DNA of 49,222 nt, taken from NCBI GenBank assembly GCA_964512955.1, contig CAZEKX010000006.1, positions 1-49,222 of the forward strand. Direction: 5' to 3'. The translations under genes and the position numbers were made by a program. Below are positions 18,392-26,546 of this stretch, piece by piece (within the stretch, counting starts at the first letter, position 1; each line of letters starts with the position of its first letter). This DNA is from HGM04593 sp964512955. GTDB taxonomy: Bacteria > Bacteroidota > Bacteroidia > Bacteroidales > Bacteroidaceae. Below the pieces are notes generated by a model. The model worked only from the letters and a program-made list of their open reading frames with translations, was not told the origin of the DNA and searched no databases.

Positions 18392-19795
18392 TTAAAATTC
18401 AGCATTATTCGGAGTACGTGGGAAAGGAATTACATCACGAATGTTTGCCATACCTGTTACAAACAGCAACAGACGCTCAAAACCAAGTCCGAAACCGGAG
18501 TGAGGACATGAGCCATAGCGACGTGTATCGAGATACCACCACATATCCTTCATGGGAATACCAAGTTCTTCTATTCTTGTAAGCAATTTATTATAATCGG
18601 CCTCTCGCTCCGAACCTCCGATAATTTCACCTATTTTAGGGAAAAGGACATCCATGGCACGTACAGTCTTTCCATCTTCATTCTGTTTCATGTAGAATGC
18701 TTTTATCTCCTTGGGATAGTCTGTGAGTATTACAGGACGTTTGAAGTGGTGCTCAACCAAATAACGTTCGTGTTCCGATGCCAAATCTACACCCCAATAT
18801 ACGGGGAATTCAAATTTATGTCCACCGGCAACAGCATCCTCAAGAATCTTTATACCATCGGTGTAACTCAAACGCACAAATTCTGTATCGACAATTGAAC
18901 GCAAACGTTCGATAAGTCCCTTATCTATCATATTGTTGAGGAATGTTATATCCTCCATACAATTGTCTAGCGCCCACTGAACACAATACTTTATGAACTC
19001 CTCGGCAAGGTCCATATTGTCTGTTATATCGTTAAAAGCCACCTCGGGTTCAATCATCCAAAACTCGGCAAGATGTCGAGGAGTATTGGAGTTTTCGGCA
19101 CGGAATGTAGGACCAAAAGTATATATTGCACCCAATGCAGTAGCAGCCAACTCGCCCTCTAACTGTCCCGAAACTGTAAGACTGGCTTGCTTGCCAAAGA
19201 AATCGCTATCGTATTTTATACTGCCTTCATCATCTTTTTTAAGATCGTACAAGTTCATTGTTGTTACTTGGAACATTTGACCCGCACCTTCACAGTCCGA
19301 AGCAGTAATAATAGGTGTGTGGAAATAATAGAAGCCTTTATCGTGGAAGAATTTATGTATAGCGTATGCCATATTGTGTCGTATACGGAATACTGCACCG
19401 AAAGTATTTGTACGTGGACGTAGGTGAGCCACTGTACGCATATACTCCATAGTCTGACCTTTCTTTTGTAAAGGATATGTATTATCGCACTCGCCAAGTA
19501 CCTCTATCTCTGTTGCCTGTATTTCAACCGACTGACCACCTCCGATAGATTCCACTAATGTACCATTTACACTGAGACATGCTCCTGTAGTAAAAAGTTT
19601 AATTAACTCCTCGTCAAACTTATCGGTATCTATTACAACCTGTACATTATTTATTGTTGAACCGTCATTAAGTGCCACAAAAGCAACCTGTTTACTACTA
19701 CGACGGGTTCTTACCCAGCCTCTTACATTTACCTCGGTACCGAATGCGGTACTTTTAAGCAAATCGACTATTCTTGTTCGTTTTATCGCTTTCAT
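18392..19795 (-). CDS. asnS: Asparaginyl-tRNA synthetase
   Basis: Charges tRNA-Asn in the cytoplasm. An N-terminal OB-fold anticodon-binding domain (VRGWVRTRRSSKQVAFVALNDGS, about 24-46, split by short loops) is followed by the class II catalytic core. Motif 2 is FGPTFRAENSNTPRHLAEFW (about 227-246) and motif 3 is GFGLGFERLLLFVTGM near the C-terminus, ending in IPFPRTPNNAEF. The PRHLAEFWMIEPE pattern is typical of AsnRS rather than AspRS. At 467 residues the length is normal. It is the last gene of a likely purB-pseudouridine synthase-asnS unit and is followed directly by a strong terminator. Confidence 0.97.
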   Translation of the reverse strand: MKAIKRTRIVDLLKSTAFGTEVNVRGWVRTRRSSKQVAFVALNDGSTINNVQVVIDTDKFDEELIKLFTTGACLSVNGTLVESIGGGQSVEIQATEIEVLGECDNTYPLQKKGQTMEYMRTVAHLRPRTNTFGAVFRIRHNMAYAIHKFFHDKGFYYFHTPIITASDCEGAGQMFQVTTMNLYDLKKDDEGSIKYDSDFFGKQASLTVSGQLEGELAATALGAIYTFGPTFRAENSNTPRHLAEFWMIEPEVAFNDITDNMDLAEEFIKYCVQWALDNCMEDITFLNNMIDKGLIERLRSIVDTEFVRLSYTDGIKILEDAVAGGHKFEFPVYWGVDLASEHERYLVEHHFKRPVILTDYPKEIKAFYMKQNEDGKTVRAMDVLFPKIGEIIGGSEREADYNKLLTRIEELGIPMKDMWWYLDTRRYGSCPHSGFGLGFERLLLFVTGMANIRDVIPFPRTPNNAEF

Positions 19796-19822
19796 TTGTT
19801 TATATAATATTGCAATAAATAT

Positions 19823-21025
19823 TTATTCATACGCACCCATACGCAGCATATTCACCTCTTTTTCGGTGAGATAGCGCCAATCGCCACGCTTTAGGTTCTT
19901 CTTTGTAAGACCGGCAAACAGTACGCGGTCGAGTTTTGTTACACGATAACCAAGATGTTCCAACATGCGACGAACTATACGATTCTTTCCGGAGTGTATC
20001 TCTATTCCAATCTGTGAACGGTCGGCATCGTTTACATATGTTACCTCATCGGCATATACAGGACCGTCTTCGAGTTCTATTCCACTTACCAGAAGATCCA
20101 TGTCGGACATGGCAACATTCTTATCGCATGTAACATGATATATCTTCTTTTTCATAAACTTGGGATGAGTAAGTTTCGATGCCAAGTCGCCATCATTTGT
20201 AAGCAGAAGTACACCTGTTGTATTACGGTCGAGACGACCTACCGGATATATTCTCTCTTTACCTATTCCACGCAAACATTGCAATACAGTCTTACGTTCT
20301 TGAGGGTCGTCAACTGTTGTTACACAATCTTTCGGTTTATTCAGCAACACATATACTTTTCGTTCGGGATTTACACGTTCACCATTGAAACGAACATCGT
20401 CGCTATGTGTAACTTTAGTTCCAAGTTCTGTTACAATTGCTCCATTTACGCTCACAAGTCCGGCCTGGATATAGTTGTCAGCCTCACGACGCGAACACAA
20501 GCCTGCATTTGCAAGATATTTATTCAAGCGCAAAGGTGCATCGGGGTCGATAACAGCCTCACGATACGCAATTCTTTTCTTTTTGCTGTATTTAGCATTA
20601 GGGTCGTAGTTTGCAGTACGACGGTTACGTTGCCCGTATGTACTACGTTCACTGTTATATGTAGCACCATCGCCACCGCTGTATGAGTTATTGTAGTTAC
20701 GATAACCACCTTGACGGTTGCCTCTTTCACCACTTTGTTGTGAACCATAGCCGCTAAAACGTGCGCGACCGTTATATTCACCACCTTGACGATTTGAATC
20801 GAAATCGCGTGTAGAACGGTTGTTACGATTATAACGGTTAAATTCTCCACCGTTATCACTATCACGACGTTCTACTCGTGCAAAACGAGGACGTCCTTCC
20901 GATGCTTTGAAACGAGGACGGCGCAACCTGTTATCCTCGTTAAAATTGGGATTAAACGAACTACGTTCTCTGTTCTCGTTTCTCGGAGAAAAGCCCTCCG
21001 AACGTTTGTTTCTAAAGTTATCCAT
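19823..21025 (-). CDS. rRNA pseudouridine synthase (RsuA/RluB family) with long Arg/Asn/Gly-rich N-terminus
   Basis: Isomerises uridine to pseudouridine in ribosomal RNA. The core begins near residue 165 with an S4 RNA-binding domain (LRLNKYLANAGLCSRREAD), then the RsuA-family catalytic motif VGRLDRNTTGVLLLTNDG, in which the Asp of GRLD is the nucleophile, and RMLEHLGYRVTKLDRV near the end. The first 160 residues or so are low complexity, rich in Arg, Asn, Gly, Ser and Tyr with scattered RGG- and RYN-like units, and are predicted to be disordered. The chosen start is ATG 21025 (MDNFRNKRS); the frame extends eight codons further to 21049. Whether it acts on 23S or 16S rRNA cannot be told. Confidence 0.9.
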   Translation of the reverse strand: MDNFRNKRSEGFSPRNENRERSSFNPNFNEDNRLRRPRFKASEGRPRFARVERRDSDNGGEFNRYNRNNRSTRDFDSNRQGGEYNGRARFSGYGSQQSGERGNRQGGYRNYNNSYSGGDGATYNSERSTYGQRNRRTANYDPNAKYSKKKRIAYREAVIDPDAPLRLNKYLANAGLCSRREADNYIQAGLVSVNGAIVTELGTKVTHSDDVRFNGERVNPERKVYVLLNKPKDCVTTVDDPQERKTVLQCLRGIGKERIYPVGRLDRNTTGVLLLTNDGDLASKLTHPKFMKKKIYHVTCDKNVAMSDMDLLVSGIELEDGPVYADEVTYVNDADRSQIGIEIHSGKNRIVRRMLEHLGYRVTKLDRVLFAGLTKKNLKRGDWRYLTEKEVNMLRMGAYE

Positions 21026-21065
21026 TATATTACATTTTACGAACCTCACGGTCCAAATAATTCTA

Positions 21066-22412
21066 TTATAATCCGGTATAAGAGTGTGGAGTAATGCTAC
21101 GAAGTTCCTCTTTTACGCTTTCCGGAACATCCAAGCCCTCAATAAACTGCAATAACGAGTTCTGGTCTATCTTGCTGTTTGTACGTGTAAGTGCCTTCAA
21201 AGCCTCGTAGGGGTTAGGATATGCTTCACGACGAAGAATAGTCTGGATACCCTCGGCACAAACACTCCAACAATTATCCAATTCGTTATATATTGCATTT
21301 TCATTAAGCAATAACTTACGCAAACCGGTCATGGTACTCTTTACTGCAATGAGCATGTGTCCCATAGGTACACCCACATTACGTAATACTGTAGAATCGG
21401 TAAGGTCGCGTTGCAAACGAGAGATTGGTAATTTTACCGATAGGTGGTCGAGTATCGCATTTGCAATACCCAAGTTACCTTCACTATTCTCAAAATCGAT
21501 AGGGTTCACCTTATGTGGCATTGCGCTGGAGCCCACCTCACCTGCCTTAATCCTCTGTTTAAAGAACTCCATTGAGATATACTGCCAAAAGTCGCGATCC
21601 ATATCCATTATAACAGTATTTATACGACGCATAGCATCGAATAGAGCGGCAAGATTATCGTAGTTGGATATTTGAGTGGTATATTGTTCACGCTGTAAGC
21701 CCAACTTCTCGCTAACAAAATCATTAGCAAATCTCTTCCAATCTATTGCAGGATATGCAATATGATGTGCATTAAAGTTACCTGTTGCACCACCGAACTT
21801 TGCCGATATAGCACATTGTTTCAACTGCGCCAACTGAGTCTCAAGACGATACACAAAGACCATAACCTCTTTACCCAAACGCGTAGGGGAGGCCGGCTGA
21901 CCATGTGTACGCGCAAGCATAGGAATATCTTTCCATGCCTCGGCATACTCGCGCAATTGGGCTATCATCTCTTCTATTGCAGGATAATAGACATCTTGCA
22001 ACGCATTTTTTATTGTACAAGGTATTGATGTATTGTTTATATCTTGCGAAGTGAGACCGAAATGTATAAACTCTTTATATGCATCTAAACCGCCAATGAC
22101 ATCGAAACGTTCCTTTATAAAGTACTCAACAGCCTTTACATCGTGGTTAGTAACCTTCTCAATATCTTTTATACGACGTGCATCATCGGTTGTAAACTCC
22201 TTATATATGTTACGCAGTTGCGGAAAAAGCGACGAATCGACACCTTGCAACTGAGGTAGAGGTAACTCACAGAGAGCAATAAAATACTCTATCTCAACAA
22301 GCACTCGGTATTTCATTAGTGCATATTCCGAGAAATATTCGGCCAAAGATGCAGTTTTACCCCTATAACGGCCATCTATAGGTGATATTGCTGTAAGAAT
22401 GTCAAGTTCCAT
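21066..22412 (-). CDS. purB: Adenylosuccinate lyase
   Basis: Cleaves SAICAR to AICAR and adenylosuccinate to AMP in purine synthesis. It belongs to the E. coli-like branch: MELDILTAISPIDGRYRGK at the N-terminus, KDIEKVTNHDVKAVEYF, IHFGLTSQDINNTS, and the fumarase/lyase signature GSSAMPHKVNPIDFENSEG with the flexible catalytic serine loop. The start at 22412 gives 448 residues. The open frame runs to 22442, but those ten extra codons overlap a TATTTTTG promoter box whose transcription start would fall near 22433, so the inner ATG is preferred. It is followed by the pseudouridine synthase gene after 40 bp, probably in one transcript ending after asnS. Confidence 0.96.
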   Translation of the reverse strand: MELDILTAISPIDGRYRGKTASLAEYFSEYALMKYRVLVEIEYFIALCELPLPQLQGVDSSLFPQLRNIYKEFTTDDARRIKDIEKVTNHDVKAVEYFIKERFDVIGGLDAYKEFIHFGLTSQDINNTSIPCTIKNALQDVYYPAIEEMIAQLREYAEAWKDIPMLARTHGQPASPTRLGKEVMVFVYRLETQLAQLKQCAISAKFGGATGNFNAHHIAYPAIDWKRFANDFVSEKLGLQREQYTTQISNYDNLAALFDAMRRINTVIMDMDRDFWQYISMEFFKQRIKAGEVGSSAMPHKVNPIDFENSEGNLGIANAILDHLSVKLPISRLQRDLTDSTVLRNVGVPMGHMLIAVKSTMTGLRKLLLNENAIYNELDNCWSVCAEGIQTILRREAYPNPYEALKALTRTNSKIDQNSLLQFIEGLDVPESVKEELRSITPHSYTGL

Positions 22413-22439
22413 GTTTGTGAATATATTTATTTTCTGTTG

Positions 22440-22447
22440 CAAAAATA
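22440..22447 (-). promoter_or_regulatory. -7 box for purB
   Basis: Minus-strand TATTTTTG followed by CA matches TAnnTTTG, 27 bp before the preferred purB ATG. No clear -33 element. Confidence 0.45.
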
Positions 22448-22541
22448 GTACTTTTTAAGCATAAACACTCGTACTATACAGAAAGTTTATTAAAAATAAA
22501 CAAATTTACAGTTATTGACTGGTTAAAAATAAGACACAAAA

Positions 22542-22561
22542 ACCTGCGCAAATGCGCAGGT
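22542..22561 (-). terminator. Terminator of the tRNA-Val pair
   Basis: A perfect 9-bp GC-rich inverted repeat (22542-22550 with 22553-22561; equally an 8-bp stem with a 4-nt loop) lies 10 bp after the second tRNA in the direction of transcription. TTTTGTGTCTT follows on the minus strand, giving a standard intrinsic terminator. Confidence 0.82.
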
Positions 22562-22571
22562 CTCTTATCGG

Positions 22572-22646
22572 TGGGCGTTGACGGATTCGAACCGCCGACC
22601 CTCTGCTTGTAAGGCAGATGCTCTAAACCAGCTGAGCTAAACGCCC
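22572..22646 (-). tRNA. tRNA-Val (anticodon TAC), second copy in transcript
   Basis: A 75-nt cloverleaf. The acceptor arm is GGGCGTT/AACGCCC with discriminator A. The D-arm contains AGCTCAGCTGG, the anticodon arm is CTGC-CTTACAA-GCAG giving anticodon UAC for valine, and the T-loop is GTTCGAATC. CCA is not encoded (ACCG follows). It is identical in sequence to the copy at 22701-22775. Confidence 0.96.
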
Positions 22647-22700
22647 CTAAATTTACGGGATGCAACCAAAAGAAAAAATCTATTCTACTAACCTTATCGG

Positions 22701-22775
22701 TGGGCGTTGACGGATTCGAACCGCCGACCCTCTGCTTGTAAGGCAGATGCTCTAAACCAGCTGAGCTAAACGCCC
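22701..22775 (-). tRNA. tRNA-Val (anticodon TAC), first copy in transcript
   Basis: Same 75-nt sequence as the neighbouring copy, with loop CTTACAA and anticodon UAC. It is promoter-proximal, about 29 bp after a consensus Bacteroidota -7 box, and separated by 54 bp from the next copy. CTTATCGG is repeated just past the 3' end of both copies, indicating a tandem duplication that included a little flank. Confidence 0.96.
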
Positions 22776-22803
22776 TCAAAGGTTGCAACCCTTAAATGCG
22801 ATG

Positions 22804-22835
22804 CAAAAGTACGGCATTTTTTTAAAACCACCAAA
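22804..22835 (-). promoter_or_regulatory. Promoter of the tRNA-Val operon
   Basis: Minus-strand TTTG (22835-22832), 20-bp spacer, TACTTTTG (22811-22804): a full match to the Bacteroidota promoter. Transcription would start about 20 nt before the first tRNA. Confidence 0.72.
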
Positions 22836-22899
22836 TATTTTGGCAAATATTTCATTTAAATACGAAAAAACTTTCACACTTTCACATTATATAAAAAAA

Positions 22900-22923
22900 T
22901 AAGGAGCAGCGAACTGCTCCTTA
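22900..22923 (-). terminator. Terminator of the OmpA-family gene
   Basis: A 10-bp perfect stem (22900-22909 with 22914-22923) is closed by a TTCG tetraloop on the minus strand and followed by TTTTTTTAT. It is a very stable intrinsic terminator 22 bp past the stop codon, in keeping with a highly expressed envelope gene. Confidence 0.88.
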
Positions 22924-22945
22924 TTTACATTATGTCGATAATATC

Positions 22946-24106
22946 TTATTTAACGATAGAGATGATTACGCGACGGTTGAGACGAGCGGGTTTCTCGGTA
23001 TCAACACCACCCTTACCCTCAACTACGAGGTCAGACTCAGCAACACCCAACTTAACGAGTTCAGCAGCAACTGCCTTAGCACGAGCCTCAGAAAGTTTCT
23101 GGTTGTAAGAAGCAACACCTGTTGCGCTATCAGCATAACCTACAACAGAAAGTTTCAAACCTGCGTTCTTAGCAGCGTTAGCCAAAGACTGCAAGTTGAT
23201 GATTTCCTTCTTAGAAGCAACCTTTGAAGAGTTGAATGCGAAGAATACAGACTGAGCAACATCAACAAACTTAGGCTCTGCCTCCAACTGTTTGATTCTA
23301 TCCTGTGCCTTAGCCAAAGCAGCCTTTGCAGCAGCGAGTTGAGACTTCAACTGAGCATTCTCAGCCTCTTTAGCCTGCAACTGAGCGTTAAGTTCTGCAA
23401 GAGCAGCAGCATTCATTGCCATGATAGCATCCATGTCGGGGGTATTCTCCCAACCTACCTTATTGAACTTATATGTTACACCAACTTGAGCAGCGAAGAG
23501 CATATCGTGACCATTGTGATGGCTAGTCCAACCACCAAAACCGTTCTTTGCCATCATACCGGAGAGTTCAAAGTTGATTGCCCAATGTTTAGCAACACGG
23601 AATGTGTTCAACAAACCGAAGTTTGCAGTCAAAGAACCAGCCTTACCATTACCACCGGCACCGGGCATATCAAGGTTTGCACCATAACCAAGACCTACAT
23701 AAGGTATTGCATTCCAAATACGACTCTCGTTGTAACCACAAAGCATATTGCTTAAGTTAAACAACATATCCATGTGTACATTGTAGAAACTCTGCTTGTC
23801 AGCATCTTCGTAAGACTGGAGTTCCCAACCATTGTAGCCAATTCTCCAACCAAAACCGGGAGTGTGCCATTTACCGAAGTTAACAGACACAGCAGGAGTT
23901 CCATGGTCGAACATGCTCTCACCGTTGGTACGAGCACCATTAAAAACTTGATAGCCACCGTTCACACTTACGAACCAGTTACTCCAGAAACTGTTGGTAA
24001 TAACACTGTTCTTCAAAGTAGGAACTACGACCTCGCTAACTGTCTCCTGTGCATAAGAGACCATTGCAATACTGGCAATAGCCAGTGAAATCATAAACTT
24101 TTTCAT
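22946..24106 (-). CDS. OmpA-family outer-membrane protein with coiled-coil linker
   Basis: Predicted major outer-membrane protein that tethers the membrane to peptidoglycan. A signal peptide (MKKFMISLAIASIAMVSYAQ, cleaved after the Ala) leads into a beta-barrel-like region to about residue 235, rich in Gly, Trp, Tyr and Asn. Residues about 240-278 form an Ala/Lys/Gln-rich coiled coil built on ALAELNAQLQAKEAE-like heptads. The C-terminal OmpA domain (about 280-386) has FFAFNSSKV, VVGYADSATG, the peptidoglycan-binding NQKLSEARAKAV and LNRRVII. A consensus-type -7 box is about 145 bp upstream, giving a long leader, and a strong terminator follows. It stands alone between the tRNAs and mutL. Confidence 0.93.
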   Translation of the reverse strand: MKKFMISLAIASIAMVSYAQETVSEVVVPTLKNSVITNSFWSNWFVSVNGGYQVFNGARTNGESMFDHGTPAVSVNFGKWHTPGFGWRIGYNGWELQSYEDADKQSFYNVHMDMLFNLSNMLCGYNESRIWNAIPYVGLGYGANLDMPGAGGNGKAGSLTANFGLLNTFRVAKHWAINFELSGMMAKNGFGGWTSHHNGHDMLFAAQVGVTYKFNKVGWENTPDMDAIMAMNAAALAELNAQLQAKEAENAQLKSQLAAAKAALAKAQDRIKQLEAEPKFVDVAQSVFFAFNSSKVASKKEIINLQSLANAAKNAGLKLSVVGYADSATGVASYNQKLSEARAKAVAAELVKLGVAESDLVVEGKGGVDTEKPARLNRRVIISIVK

Positions 24107-24249
24107 ACTTGCATTAATTAGACACTAAATTATATTATTATATTATCACTATCACAATAAAAACATCATCCTAATTAAAAATGTTCTTATTTAGGGTTTT
24201 ACCTTTACAGTAGTGGCAATCTAATTCACACTACTAATAATATAGTTCG

Positions 24250-24257
24250 CAAATTTA
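24250..24257 (-). promoter_or_regulatory. -7 box for the OmpA-family gene
   Basis: Minus-strand TAAATTTG fits the consensus; GTTG lies 21 bp upstream (24282-24279) as a 3-of-4 match to the -33 box. The predicted leader is roughly 135 nt, long enough to carry post-transcriptional control. The rest of the 237-bp gap shows nothing else. Confidence 0.5.
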
Positions 24258-24343
24258 CATAAATTTTATTAAGTTAAGCAACTAAATTAAAAGATAATTC
24301 AAAATTATTAACATATTTTAATCACAGACTGTGAATATTGGGG

Positions 24344-26203
24344 TCAATTCCTGAAATTACGGCCTATTTCGGTATCAGGCATGATATAAATTATATTCTT
24401 ACCATCCGGAGTATGCGAAGGCATATCTGTTTTAAACAGTTGTTCAACAAGAGAGGTCATCTCTTCCTGCGACAACACCTGTCCCGAAACTATTGCAACA
24501 CGTTTTGCCATGGTAAGTGCCAACCTTTCATGTAATTTTTCCTTAACCGATGTGGTTTGGTCCATCACAGAATGGATTATATCCATAAACAACCTGGAGG
24601 GTTCAAGCCCATCGACACCCACAGGGACTCCTTGCAAAGCGTAACTGCCACCACCTAAAGAGGAGATATCGAATCCTAAACCGGAAAGTTCTTCGGCAAT
24701 GGTATCGACTACAGCACTTTCATTAACGGTAAGTTCCACACGTTCGGGGAACAACAAACCTTGGATATTTCCGCGATGTCCCGATAATTGAGCAAGATAA
24801 CGGTCGTATAACACACGTACATGAGCACGCTGTTGATGCACCCACATAAGCCCCGACCTCACAGGAATAAGTATATATTGCCCTTTGTACTGAGAGATTG
24901 GCATAAACTCCTCTTCATAAACAGAAGCGGACTCTTTTTCACCGGTAAACAGAGGGGACTCCTCAAGCGTTTGTTTCGGCTCGATTATATTATCTTCAAT
25001 ATCTGAAACAGGTTTCTCTTTTTTTATTCCGTCATATAACTTTTCCCAATCAATATTCTGTTCTTTATATTCCGGCTGTACCGTTTTAAACGGATTATAA
25101 TTGGGGTTATACGATATTTTAGGAGCAGAGACCGGAGTTCTATCTTTTGTAGAGAGATCCATTACCGGGATTTCGGGAACGCCCTCCATATCAAAATCGA
25201 AACCGGGAGAAGCATTGAAACGCCCTAACGCCTCACGGACAGCCGCCGCTATAATTTTCCACAGTATCTGTTCATCCTCAAATTTTATCTCTGTTTTAGT
25301 AGGGTGGATATTAACATCTATTCGAGAGGGGTCTACATCGAAACAGAGAAAAAAAGGTACTGTTTCACCGGCTGGTATAAGGTTTGAATATGCCTCGGCA
25401 ACAGCCTTTGCGAAGTAGGGGTGACGCATATAACGCCCATTTACAAAAAGATATTGTAACACACCTTTCTTGCGTGCACTTTCGGGTGTTCCCACATAAC
25501 CTTTGATATTTATCAGAGAGTTTGCCACCTCAACCTCAACAAGTTGAGAATTAAACCTTTTACCAAAAAGGTTAATAATTCTTTTCCTAAAAGAGGATGC
25601 AGGCAACTGAATAACCTCGTTATCGTTATGCTTAAGAGAGAATTCCACCTCACAATTAGCAAGTGCAACACGTTCAAACTCCGTTAAAATATTATTGAAC
25701 TCTGTCTGATTCGATTTCAGAAATTTACGTCGTGCGGGAATATTGTAAAAAAGATTTTTAACTTTAAAGTTACTACCTACAGGTGCCACCACCGGTTCTT
25801 GTACCTCTAACACAGACCCCGACATAATTATTCGTGTACCAAGTTCCTCGTCGGCGCGTCGAGTTGCAAGTTCCACTTGTGCCACTGCAACTATAGAAGC
25901 AAGAGCCTCACCACGAAATCCCATTGTTTTTAGGGCAAAGAGGTCCTCTGCCTTATTAATTTTAGACGTAGCATGACGTTCAAAAGCAAGACGAGCATCG
26001 GTTTCGGACATTCCTGAACCGTTGTCTATTACCTGTATCAGAGTTCTGCCACCATCGGATATAACGACCTGCACCTTGTCGGCACCGGCATCGATAGCAT
26101 TCTCCATCAACTCTTTGACAACCGAAGCGGGACGTTGCACCACTTCGCCGGCAGCAATTTGGTTTGCTACAGAATCGGGTAACAGTTGTATAATATCCTG
26201 CAT
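24344..26203 (-). CDS. mutL: DNA mismatch repair protein MutL
   Basis: ATPase that links mismatch recognition by MutS to strand removal. The N-terminal GHKL domain has MQDIIQLLPDSVANQIAAGEV, the ATP-site motif ELMENAIDAGA and DNGSGM, and the transducer segment contains FVNGRYMRH. A weakly conserved linker (about 330-430) leads to the dimerisation domain. The endonuclease motif DQHA(X)2E(X)4E of MutL nucleases is not matched: the corresponding stretch near residue 456 reads VHQQRAHVRVLYDR. The C-terminal CPHGRP-like motif is also absent, so this looks like a non-nuclease MutL. ATG 26203 gives the usual MutL N-terminus; the frame extends eight codons upstream. It follows the small membrane protein gene by 11 bp. 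Confidence 0.95.
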   Translation of the reverse strand: MQDIIQLLPDSVANQIAAGEVVQRPASVVKELMENAIDAGADKVQVVISDGGRTLIQVIDNGSGMSETDARLAFERHATSKINKAEDLFALKTMGFRGEALASIVAVAQVELATRRADEELGTRIIMSGSVLEVQEPVVAPVGSNFKVKNLFYNIPARRKFLKSNQTEFNNILTEFERVALANCEVEFSLKHNDNEVIQLPASSFRKRIINLFGKRFNSQLVEVEVANSLINIKGYVGTPESARKKGVLQYLFVNGRYMRHPYFAKAVAEAYSNLIPAGETVPFFLCFDVDPSRIDVNIHPTKTEIKFEDEQILWKIIAAAVREALGRFNASPGFDFDMEGVPEIPVMDLSTKDRTPVSAPKISYNPNYNPFKTVQPEYKEQNIDWEKLYDGIKKEKPVSDIEDNIIEPKQTLEESPLFTGEKESASVYEEEFMPISQYKGQYILIPVRSGLMWVHQQRAHVRVLYDRYLAQLSGHRGNIQGLLFPERVELTVNESAVVDTIAEELSGLGFDISSLGGGSYALQGVPVGVDGLEPSRLFMDIIHSVMDQTTSVKEKLHERLALTMAKRVAIVSGQVLSQEEMTSLVEQLFKTDMPSHTPDGKNIIYIMPDTEIGRNFRN

Positions 26204-26214
26204 AAGAAAATCAA

Positions 26215-26511
26215 TTAAAAAGTCCAACTACCTGTTACAAGGTAATGCAAAAGAAAGAGAAAGAGAACTAACAGTATTACAATCTTTTGTGTGGAGATTC
26301 GCGGTCCATCCTCTTGATGACGTTTAAGATGCGAGTCCTCTCCGGCAAATGTACCACGTATTTTCTCCTCATAGGATTTCTCCTCGGGAGGCAACATACC
26401 AAGATCGCGCTTGGCATTATTCACAATCTTATCCAGTTTTTCCTTACGCTCATCCACGAATATATATTTATGATTAAATCGTTTAGGCGAAGGCATATTA
26501 AAATATCCCAT
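26215..26511 (-). CDS. Small single-pass membrane protein, conserved hypothetical
   Basis: I recognise this only as a small protein encoded between ostA-like and mutL genes in Bacteroidales. Its 98 residues have a charged, Lys/Glu/Asp-rich cytoplasmic part containing PSPKRFNHKYIFVDERKEKL (about 8-27) and MLPPEEKSYEEKI. One C-terminal membrane segment follows (about 76-93), then a very short tail. The orientation is probably N-in with a tail anchor. It sits 35 bp after ostA and 11 bp before mutL, so it is cotranscribed with both. No enzymatic motif is present. Confidence 0.8.
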   Translation of the reverse strand: MGYFNMPSPKRFNHKYIFVDERKEKLDKIVNNAKRDLGMLPPEEKSYEEKIRGTFAGEDSHLKRHQEDGPRISTQKIVILLVLFLFLLHYLVTGSWTF

Positions 26512-26546
26512 TTTTTCTTATATCTGAAACCTCTTTTGAAACAAGG

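Noticed and set aside
22474..22788. Protein-coding frame of 104 residues across the tRNA region
   Set aside because: It consists of translated tRNA genes (a repeated SSAGLEHLPYKQRVGG segment), a well-known annotation artefact.
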